Below, piece after piece: positions 6,796 through 11,095 of a DNA stretch of 11,095 nt. Source of the DNA: Candidatus Omnitrophota bacterium (lineage in GTDB: Bacteria; Ratteibacteria; UBA8468; B48-G9; JAFGKM01); NCBI GenBank assembly GCA_023818785.1, contig JAMWCO010000036.1, positions 1 through 11,095 of the forward strand. Direction: 5' to 3'. A program made the position numbers and the translations under genes. Under the pieces are notes generated by a model. That model was not told where the DNA came from, ran no database searches, and was given only the letters and a program-made list of their open reading frames with translations. Position 1 is the first letter of the stretch. Each line of letters starts with the position of its first letter.

Positions 6796-7362
6796 TTATT
6801 TTATATTTTCTTTTTTAGTAAGTTCTTTCACTATTTCTTTTAAAATTGGATTTTTTTGAGATACCTTAATTAGTCTATTTTTATAGTCTTTTATAATATC
6901 TATAAAATATGTATTTCCAGTTTTAATTTGTTCTAAACAATAAATATATCCGGATAAATCGTCACAAAAATCTACAATTTGACCTTCAAAATCTTTTTTA
7001 CAATTAGCCCAAATATTAATTATTTTTTCTCTAATTGATGGATATAAATCTTTAGTCACTTCATTTACGGATAAAATTCCCAGCTGTTCATATTCTTTAG
7101 ACATCAGTTTTTTGAAAGGAGTTAAAATATCACCAGATATACATTCTTCAATATCGTGCAATAATGCTTTTATAAGAAGTTTTTCTATATTAATATCGAA
7201 TTTATTTATTTTTAAATATAAAGCAAGAATATATGAATAAAAAGCAACAAAAAAAGAATGTGCTGCTACACTTTCATTATATGTTTTTATTCTTGTATTA
7301 AATCTAATAATATTATTAAGTCTTCTATGTGAACCTAAAATAAATTTTATAAAAGACTTCAT
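6796..7362 (-). CDS. YfbR-like HD-domain 5'-deoxynucleotidase/phosphohydrolase
   Basis: 188 aa with the complete HD metal site: His35 in SVAAHSFF, His69-Asp70 in ALLHDIEE, SGDILTPFK (76-84) and Asp131/Asp134 in VDFCDDLSG. The N-terminal RRLNNIIRF and TP.K features match YfbR-type enzymes, which dephosphorylate dNMPs; related phage enzymes (DatZ type) remove triphosphate from dATP. It would therefore remove a competing nucleotide from the pool or supply deoxynucleosides. The ATG overlaps the TGA of the deoxyribosyltransferase (ATGA), so they are made together and may act in series. Its stop is followed by the ThyX-like gene's ribosome binding site. I cannot tell base preference from sequence. 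Confidence 0.85.
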   Translation of the reverse strand: MKSFIKFILGSHRRLNNIIRFNTRIKTYNESVAAHSFFVAFYSYILALYLKINKFDINIEKLLIKALLHDIEECISGDILTPFKKLMSKEYEQLGILSVNEVTKDLYPSIREKIINIWANCKKDFEGQIVDFCDDLSGYIYCLEQIKTGNTYFIDIIKDYKNRLIKVSQKNPILKEIVKELTKKENIK

Positions 7363-7820
7363 TCTATTTTTCCTGAATATTTATAATAATCTAAATGCTT
7401 AGATTTAATTCCACATCGTTTTATTAAATCTAATATTTTTATAAAATCTTCTATAGTTTTAGCAACCGCAGTTGCTGTTTCACTTAACATTAAATTGAAT
7501 GGTTTATCTCCTAACGTTAAAGCTACATAAATTATGGGTTTTCTTTTAGCAATAGCATATCCTGCTTCTAATAAACTTCCTAAGTCGCGATCATCTGTAA
7601 TACATACTACAAATTTGGAATTTTTTATTGCATCAAAATTTGCTTTTAAAACTTGTTGTCTTTTTTCTTTAGAATGAAACTCTCCAGGAGTAAGAAACAA
7701 CTCTTTGCTTGGAGAATAGACTATAAATCTTTTTCTAAGTTCTGTTTCTATTAACTCTAATCTTTGAATCTGCTCTGGAGTGAAAAAAGGAGCAGCTAAA
7801 TAACAATCATATTTATTCAT
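7359..7820 (-). CDS. nucleoside 2-deoxyribosyltransferase
   Basis: 153 aa, the normal size for the family. N-terminal YLAAPFF (7-13) is the nucleoside-binding strand-loop. The TDDRDLGSLLEAGYA segment (75-89) carries Asp77/Asp79 and the nucleophilic Glu85, and PFNLMLSE (107-114) near the C-terminus carries the conserved Asn that closes a neighbour's active site in the oligomer. The enzyme swaps the base of a 2'-deoxynucleoside, or hydrolyses a deoxynucleoside or dNMP. The stop overlaps the next gene by four bases. The start at 7820 lacks a clear Shine-Dalgarno and sits 11 bp after the 61-aa gene. Next to the HD nucleotidase it suggests base exchange or salvage of deoxyribose during infection. 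Confidence 0.88.
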   Translation of the reverse strand: MNKYDCYLAAPFFTPEQIQRLELIETELRKRFIVYSPSKELFLTPGEFHSKEKRQQVLKANFDAIKNSKFVVCITDDRDLGSLLEAGYAIAKRKPIIYVALTLGDKPFNLMLSETATAVAKTIEDFIKILDLIKRCGIKSKHLDYYKYSGKIE

Positions 7821-7831
7821 TTTTTTTTATT

Positions 7832-8017
7832 TTATTTTAATCTTTCTTTTAAATTTAATTCTTTTCTATATTTATTATAGACCCATTTAACTCCACTTAA
7901 AATATTCGGTTTTTTAGGGAACTGAGGTTTAAGTATTTCTGCAATTTGACTTAAAGTTAAATCATTATCCTTTTTTAATTCTTCTAATGCAGCTTTAGTA
8001 AATGATATTTTACTCAT
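7832..8017 (-). CDS. small helical protein, 61 aa, possible helix-turn-helix
   Basis: Unnamed 61-residue basic protein. The middle LTLSQIAEIL (20-29) looks like the first helices of a helix-turn-helix, followed by PQFPKKPN and a second helix KWVYNKYRKEL. This might bind DNA or a partner protein; the evidence is only the pattern. It has one of the best ribosome binding sites here (AAAGGAGGTGAAAAATG), located inside the final codons of the upstream annealing-protein gene with an 8-bp gene overlap. That links it to the recombination genes in expression. No cysteines, no membrane segment. It may be a regulator or a recombinase accessory factor. Confidence 0.65.
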   Translation of the reverse strand: MSKISFTKAALEELKKDNDLTLSQIAEILKPQFPKKPNILSGVKWVYNKYRKELNLKERLK

Positions 8018-8819
8018 TTTTCACCTCCTTTATTTTTTTTGCCAATAAAGTGGCAAACTGTGCTTTTTGTTGAGTATTTAATTCTGTAGAATGCTCTATT
8101 CCAAACTGTTCTTTTAAAATTGTATAATACTCTGTATCATTATTAAGTTGTTTTTTAAGTTCGTGAATTTTAATGTCTATTGGAGTAATAGTTTTTTTCT
8201 CTTTCGGTTTTTCCGGTTTTTCTTGATTTTCCGCAGTAATATCTATAATTGTTTCTGGTTGATATCCTATCTCTTCAATAGAAGTGAAAGCAATATCATA
8301 AGCATTTCTTAAAGCACGATTTACGGCACGAGTTTTAGCCATATCCGCAATCGATTTAAAATCTGCATTAAATAGTTTAACATTTCCCTTATCGGCTTCT
8401 CCCCATTCTATGAACGGTTGAGAACATCCTTTTTTATAAACTATTGCTTTAAAAAGATGTTGATATTCATCTTTAGAGGGATCATTATTTATACACCCAT
8501 AATTTTTTCTTTCTTGTTCGGTAGCAGGTATAACTTGAATTCCATCAATAGCAGTTTCTTTATTTCGATTTGCGATTACTTTTAACCCGCCGGAAGTGAT
8601 ATAAATATTTCCTCCTAACACCACAATTTGCTTTAATATTGGGTCTAAACTATACATCGTCGTAATTAAATTTACCGCACTTTGTTCAGCAGGAGTTAGT
8701 TTTCCTGTCCATAAAGCTTTCGCTACCTCTCGTTGTTGTTGTTGCAATAACTCTCTACTGGTTCCCTCTTCCATTTTTACTTGAGGAACTTTTACTTCTT
8801 TTAATTTTTGTTCAGTCAT
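8010..8819 (-). CDS. putative phage single-strand annealing recombinase
   Basis: 269 aa. The hydrophobic core LITTMYSLDPIL (51-62), QIVVLGGNIYITSGGLKVIANRN (about 64-86), the strand IDGIQVIP and the signature SIADMAKTRAVNRALRNAY (156-174) are typical of phage proteins of the Rad52/RecT-like annealing group, in which such a basic helix binds single-stranded DNA. After about residue 190 comes a Lys/Glu/Pro-rich linker and a helical C-terminal domain. Such proteins pair complementary strands during phage recombination and concatemer formation. It lies directly downstream of a RecB/Cas4-like nuclease, the usual exonuclease-annealase pairing. A strong AGGAGGTGAAAAATG start cassette precedes it. 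Family placement is by motif and context, not by a search. Confidence 0.65.
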   Translation of the reverse strand: MTEQKLKEVKVPQVKMEEGTSRELLQQQQREVAKALWTGKLTPAEQSAVNLITTMYSLDPILKQIVVLGGNIYITSGGLKVIANRNKETAIDGIQVIPATEQERKNYGCINNDPSKDEYQHLFKAIVYKKGCSQPFIEWGEADKGNVKLFNADFKSIADMAKTRAVNRALRNAYDIAFTSIEEIGYQPETIIDITAENQEKPEKPKEKKTITPIDIKIHELKKQLNNDTEYYTILKEQFGIEHSTELNTQQKAQFATLLAKKIKEVKNE

Positions 8820-8833
8820 TTTTCACCTCCTTT

Positions 8834-9637
8834 TTATTTTTCTTTAACTTTTCCTCCAAACTGCGCTTCACATAATTTTGCATATCCACAAAATTTATAA
8901 CTGCAGGTCATACAATTTCTATTAGGATAAAATATATTATTTTTGATAGCATCAGCTATTCTTCCTAATATATTTAAAAAAAATACATTGTCTTCTTTTT
9001 GAGGTTTAAAATTTACCGTAACAACTTTTGGAGTTTTAGTTTTCACTAAATAATCTATTCTTAAGTTTTCACTTTCTTTTTTATATTTAGATAAAAAAGC
9101 AAAATTATCTGCGACTAATTGTAAATAATGTTCAAAAGAAGACGGTCGATAAATTCCGTTTTCTTGCGGAGGCGAGTGCGAGGAAGTTTTATTGTCAATA
9201 ATATTTTCTTCTATTGTAATTAAGTCAGGCACTACTAATAATTTATAATCAAAATCTTCAAAATCCACTTCAATTTTTTCTTGAACTTGGAGTGGCTGGA
9301 CAGTTGGAGATATATTTTTATGATATTCTTTTATTAGTTTAATACCTTGTTCACGAGTTTTTTTAGGATCGTCATCTTCTGTTAATAAAGTATTTTTAAT
9401 TTCTGTATCATAAGTCTGCTCATAGGCATCTATCATTAAATCTACCTTTAAGTCTTTAAAAGTCTCTTTCTTTTGATTGTAATTTAAATTTAAACCACTA
9501 TCGATAGATTTTCCAAAAGTTAAAGCTAGACCGGGAGGCATTTTTAAATTTTCCACATATCTAAAATAATATTGAGCGGGGCATCTTAAATACATATTGA
9601 TACTTGAAGGGGATAAATGGGGTTTGTAATTATTCAT
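8834..9637 (-). CDS. Cas4/RecB-type PD-(D/E)XK exonuclease with Fe-S cysteines
   Basis: 267 aa. N-terminal LSPSSINMYLRCPAQYYFRY (8-27) with Cys19 is the opening of the PD-(D/E)XK family. The catalytic part is VPDL (Asp138) and IIDNKTSS (Asp148, Lys150), then FEHYLQLVADNFA, matching the QxxxY helix. C-terminal Cys242, Cys245, Cys250 and Cys256 (C-x2-C-x4-C-x5-C) with Cys19 give enough ligands for an Fe-S cluster as in AddB/Cas4. It should degrade one strand from DNA ends to feed the annealing protein. The start at 9637 has no Shine-Dalgarno; it directly abuts the stop of an 8-codon upstream ORF (TAAATG) downstream of a structured leader. No CRISPR genes or repeats are near, so it is not part of a CRISPR locus. 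Confidence 0.88.
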   Translation of the reverse strand: MNNYKPHLSPSSINMYLRCPAQYYFRYVENLKMPPGLALTFGKSIDSGLNLNYNQKKETFKDLKVDLMIDAYEQTYDTEIKNTLLTEDDDPKKTREQGIKLIKEYHKNISPTVQPLQVQEKIEVDFEDFDYKLLVVPDLITIEENIIDNKTSSHSPPQENGIYRPSSFEHYLQLVADNFAFLSKYKKESENLRIDYLVKTKTPKVVTVNFKPQKEDNVFFLNILGRIADAIKNNIFYPNRNCMTCSYKFCGYAKLCEAQFGGKVKEK

Positions 9638-9664
9638 TTAAGATAATAATAATAAAAGCCCCAT
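9638..9664 (-). CDS. 8-codon Leu-rich leader peptide (MGLLLLLS)
   Basis: AUG at 9664 is preceded by AGGUG at 9669-9673 with the same spacing as the strong start cassettes of neighbouring genes (GAGGTGAAAAATG; here CAGGTGAAAAATG). It reads Met-Gly, five Leu (CUU then four UUA), Ser, and TAA at 9638-9640, directly followed by the exonuclease ATG. Since the exonuclease lacks its own ribosome binding site, ribosomes finishing this uORF probably restart there. The AUG lies in the 3' strand of the closing helix of the leader fold. Expression has not been shown; the shared cassette is the main support. Confidence 0.5.
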   Translation of the reverse strand: MGLLLLLS

Positions 9665-9744
9665 TTTTCACCTGAACGGTTGTTTTCAACCGTTGTGGGC
9701 AACCTATTTTTCTGAAAAATAGGTAGCAGGCTACTTAATGGGGC
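9658..9744 (-). ncRNA. structured 5' leader, candidate cis-regulatory RNA
   Basis: Read as minus-strand RNA, the outer helix is GCCCCAUU (9744-9737) with AAUGGGGC (9665-9658), eight perfect pairs. Inside are a GUAG-CCUG-CUAC hairpin (9734-9723), ACCUAUUUUU-CAG-AAAAAUAGGU (9724-9702, sharing two bases with the first), and AACGGUUG-AAAA-CAACCGUU (9694-9675). The CCUG loop can pair with CAGG at 9674-9671, covering the uORF Shine-Dalgarno, and the outer helix covers its AUG. Helix and anti-Shine-Dalgarno layout resembles translational riboswitches; I cannot match it to a known class. The 3' helix strand is followed by UUUUAUUAUUAUU, so it could also act as a weak terminator. The tract between the second and third hairpins (UGCCCAC) could compete for GGGC. 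Confidence 0.65.
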
Positions 9745-9790
9745 AAATTTAAATTTTTTATTATTGCCACCTTTTTTCATTGTAGTATAT

Positions 9791-9819
9791 ATTATAACAC
9801 AAAATTTTAGTTTTGTAAA
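9791..9819 (-). promoter_or_regulatory. sigma70/SigA-type promoter for exonuclease gene set
   Basis: On the minus strand, TTTACA (9819-9814), a 17-base spacer and a perfect TATAAT (9796-9791) with an upstream TG (extended -10). AT-rich A/T-tracts at about 9822-9848 sit where an UP element would be. Start is expected near 9783-9785, giving a leader of about 145 bases to the exonuclease, containing the folded element. It is the best consensus promoter seen in the window and would drive recombination, nucleotide and replication genes downstream. Confidence 0.75.
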
Positions 9820-9883
9820 GGCTTTTTTTAAATTTTTTAATATTTTTCATCTAACCCAAATTTAAGATAGTGTTTATTGTCTC

Positions 9884-9981
9884 TTATCTCCCTTTTTGAG
9901 AATATTTTAAACTTCCTTCCCCTAAAAATCCTTTACAATACGGGCATTGAAAACCTTTTTTGTTCTAATTATTTCTTCCAT
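9884..9981 (-). CDS. short CPYC protein gene needing a -1 frameshift (or broken gene)
   Basis: The ATG at 9981 has a perfect AAAAAGGAGGTGAAAAATG start cassette. In the zero frame it reads 19 codons and stops at TAG (9922-9924). At codons 7-9 the sequence is AC-A AAA AAG, the A AAA AAG heptamer (9961-9955) known from dnaX-type -1 frameshifting. Shifting there continues as GFQCPYCKGFLGEG to TAA at 9884-9886, 32 residues in all, with a Cys-x2-Cys zinc-knuckle or redox-like motif. The -1 frame has no start of its own. A weak 5-bp hairpin follows the heptamer (CAAUG/UAUUG). Either a programmed frameshift, a decayed gene, or a missing/extra A in the assembly. Confidence 0.45.
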
Positions 9982-10006
9982 TTTTCACCTCCTTTTTATT
10001 ATTTTT

Positions 10007-10219
10007 TTAAATTACGTCGGTCTCTTCAATAATTCTCATCACTTCGTCATACGCTCCTTCCCACGTATTCCATATTTCGTCAGGTAAATTATGTATAATC
10101 TCTTCTTTAATACCCATATAACGCAAAAGATCGTCAGGTCTTTCTGCATCCCTTCTTTTTAGTGCTTTTATGACTTCTTTTTTCACCAACTTTTTAAATT
10201 TCTTTCCTATTGTTCTCAT
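10007..10219 (-). CDS. hypothetical charged helical protein, 70 aa
   Basis: Not recognised. The N-terminal third is strongly basic (RTIGKKFKKLVKKEVIKALKRR), the C-terminal two thirds acidic and helical (DLLRYMGIKEEI, PDEIWNTWEGAYDEV, RIIEE). A mixed-charge fold of this kind suggests a small DNA- or protein-binding factor. It has a strong AGGAGGTGAATAATG start cassette. It sits 25 bp before the CPYC gene in the block of small early-type genes upstream of the recombination operon. No membrane segments or cysteines. Its codon use is slightly less AT-rich than the replication genes, as for its neighbours to the right. Confidence 0.65.
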   Translation of the reverse strand: MRTIGKKFKKLVKKEVIKALKRRDAERPDDLLRYMGIKEEIIHNLPDEIWNTWEGAYDEVMRIIEETDVI

Positions 10220-10253
10220 TATTCACCTCCTTTTTTCATTATTTTTATTCGTG

Positions 10254-10266
10254 TATTTTTCACCTC
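10254..10266 (-). promoter_or_regulatory. orphan start cassette with ATA in place of ATG
   Basis: GAGGTGAAAA followed by ATA (10266-10254 on the minus strand) is identical in layout to the start cassettes of neighbouring genes except that the start codon is ATA; ATA-CAC-GAA-TAA follows. It looks like the remains of a start region of a lost or shrunken gene. The surrounding 10220-10321 gap contains no other convincing gene; a TATATT-like -10 sequence at about 10300-10310 lacks a good -35. Confidence 0.4.
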
Positions 10267-10321
10267 ATTTTTATTATTTTATTTTTTTAAATTTTGTTAT
10301 AGAGATAATATACACATTAAT

Positions 10322-10675
10322 TTAATCCCATTCACTTTTTATGATTTTTCCTTTTTCGTTCAACATAGCATAAAAACCATTTCCTAATCCTTTGAGTTCT
10401 TTTGCGAAAAAATATCCTTTTATATTTCCTTTTTTCAGCAACGCCGAGCAAGTAGCCGTGCTATATCTTCCTTCTAAAGACTTTGTGACTTCAACAATTA
10501 TATCTTCCTTTCCGTAGGAAGTATACCTTATTGCCCGGCCCTGTTCATCACGAGTATAATAACATGGATGGTTATAATAATCTTTGTCAATTAAAGGTGG
10601 GATTGTTTTTATTCTTTCTTTCAACAAAGGCAGTAATTCGCTTATAAGTTTTTGATTTGTTAGTCCTTTTTCCAT
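10322..10675 (-). CDS. hypothetical protein, 117 aa
   Basis: Not recognised. An N-terminal amphipathic helix (QKLISELLPLLKERIKTIPPL), then a polar part (DKDYYNHPCYYTRDEQGRAIRYTSYGKED), a beta-rich region with TCSALLKKGNIKGYFFAKEL, and a C-terminal GFYAMLNEKGKII strand pair. It looks like a small globular soluble protein. The ATG at 10675 follows the strong AAAAAGGAGGTGAAAAATG cassette. It lies between the hexapeptide protein and the 70-aa protein, all in the same direction. Composition is less AT-rich than the polymerase region. Function is unknown. Confidence 0.65.
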   Translation of the reverse strand: MEKGLTNQKLISELLPLLKERIKTIPPLIDKDYYNHPCYYTRDEQGRAIRYTSYGKEDIIVEVTKSLEGRYSTATCSALLKKGNIKGYFFAKELKGLGNGFYAMLNEKGKIIKSEWD

Positions 10676-10700
10676 TTTTCACCTCCTTTTTAATTAAATA

Positions 10701-11095
10701 TTAGATTTTTGCCAATAATTTGACTATTTTTTTCAGTTGAAAAAATTGTGATTCAGTAATATATTCTTTCACTTCATCGTATTTGATTTTATCCAGTTCA
10801 GAGATTTTCCATTTCAAGCACCCGACAAAAATAAAATTCGGGGATAGAGTTATTGTATGTTTTGAGAAAGTGATAGTTTTTATCTGTTGATAACTCTTAA
10901 TTTCATCACCCCCCACTTGAGCATTTCTATAAACCCAGGCATCCCCAAAGACCTGGGCATTCCCATAGACCTGGGCATCATCAAATACCTGAGCATTCTC
11001 ATAGACCTGGGCATCACCATACACGCAGGCATTCCCGTAGAGCCGAGCCTTCCCATAGACGCAGGCATTCTCATACACCTGGCTATTCTCATAAA
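10701..11095 (-). CDS. hexapeptide-repeat (beta-helix) phage protein, 5' end outside window
   Basis: The frame is open to the right edge (Tyr-Glu-Asn-Ser-Gln precede the GTG at 11078), so the true start is not in the window. About ten six-residue repeats of the type Y-G-[ND]-A-[QCR]-V are present, then a C-terminal domain of ~70 residues with TITFSKHTITLS, FIFVGCLKWKISEL and EYITESQFFQLKKI. Six-residue repeats with a small residue and an aliphatic one fit a left-handed beta-helix, as in acyltransferases, but no catalytic residues are seen. Similar repeat proteins with a GC-containing C-terminal domain occur in Firmicutes phages and prophages without known function. The stop is 25 bp before the next gene. 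Repeat number probably varies between relatives. Confidence 0.8.
   Translation of the reverse strand, partial: YENSQVYENACVYGKARLYGNACVYGDAQVYENAQVFDDAQVYGNAQVFGDAWVYRNAQVGGDEIKSYQQIKTITFSKHTITLSPNFIFVGCLKWKISELDKIKYDEVKEYITESQFFQLKKIVKLLAKI
10914..11095 (-). repeat. tandem 18-bp coding repeats (about ten units)
   Basis: The DNA encoding the hexapeptide array is made of roughly ten 18-bp units of the type CAGGTCTATGGGAATGCC with few differences, and is clearly richer in G+C than the rest of the window. The array runs off the right edge. Near-identity at DNA level suggests recent unit duplication, and one other frame also stays open through it as a by-product. Confidence 0.8.

Noticed and set aside
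8834..9637. Cas4 of a CRISPR-Cas locus.
   Set aside because: No CRISPR repeats or other cas genes are present; the annealing-protein neighbour fits a phage exonuclease role.
9658..9744. tRNA or tRNA-like gene, because of a 7-8 bp closing stem and three internal hairpins.
   Set aside because: No T-loop consensus, no seven-base anticodon loop and ten unpaired bases between the last hairpin and the closing stem.
9634..9780. A 48-codon open frame across the folded leader, starting at ATG 9780 close to the predicted transcription start and ending in an ATGA overlap with the exonuclease start.
   Set aside because: It lacks a ribosome binding site, would need leaderless initiation, and its sequence is dictated by perfect inverted repeats, as expected for RNA structure. 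The ATGA overlap makes it worth remembering but I do not call it a gene.
10880..11092. Minus-strand open frame rich in Met, Arg and Pro in the repeat region.
   Set aside because: It is an alternative frame of the 18-bp repeats; the hexapeptide frame has the structured repeat and a proper C-terminal domain.

Overview
This window looks like part of the genome of a tailed bacteriophage (or an integrated or metagenomic phage contig). The host is probably a low-GC bacterium with strong Shine-Dalgarno use, most likely Firmicutes/Clostridia-like. The reasons are AT-rich DNA with A/T-ending codons, tightly packed overlapping genes on one strand, many AGGAGG ribosome binding sites, standard stop codons including TGA, and a typical phage replication, recombination and nucleotide gene set. 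The host assignment is inference.

Layout. At the left edge a 5'-truncated plus-strand gene (2-709) encodes the C-terminal part of a PurD-like ATP-grasp protein. Everything else is on the minus strand, transcribed right to left. From the right: a 5'-truncated hexapeptide-repeat (beta-helix) protein (10701-11095), two unrecognised small proteins, and a short CPYC gene that only reads through with a -1 frameshift at A AAA AAG. Next come a consensus sigma70-type promoter (9791-9819), a structured leader (about 9658-9744) with a tiny Leu-rich uORF, a Cas4/RecB-type exonuclease, a putative single-strand annealing recombinase and a 61-aa protein. A nucleotide-metabolism cluster follows: deoxyribosyltransferase, YfbR-like HD nucleotidase, highly divergent ThyX, uracil-DNA-glycosylase-like protein and dNMP-kinase-like protein. 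It leads into a complete family B DNA polymerase (722 aa) and a two-gene replication-initiator pair. Small hypothetical genes finish the strand, three of them shorter than 60 codons but clearly supported by ribosome binding sites or start/stop overlaps.

How they fit together. The polymerase and initiator-like proteins replicate the phage. The exonuclease and annealing protein form a Red/RecET-like recombination pair. The kinase, ThyX-like, HD and deoxyribosyltransferase proteins shape the deoxynucleotide pool. The altered ThyX signature, the MUG/TDG-like glycosylase motif and the PurD-like protein lacking standard metal ligands together suggest non-standard nucleotide chemistry, possibly a modified base in phage DNA. 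That is a hypothesis. The most interesting regulatory signal is the leader before the exonuclease: three helices plus a possible pseudoknot place the start codon and Shine-Dalgarno of an 8-codon uORF inside base-paired RNA, and the uORF stop directly abuts the exonuclease start, which has no ribosome binding site of its own.
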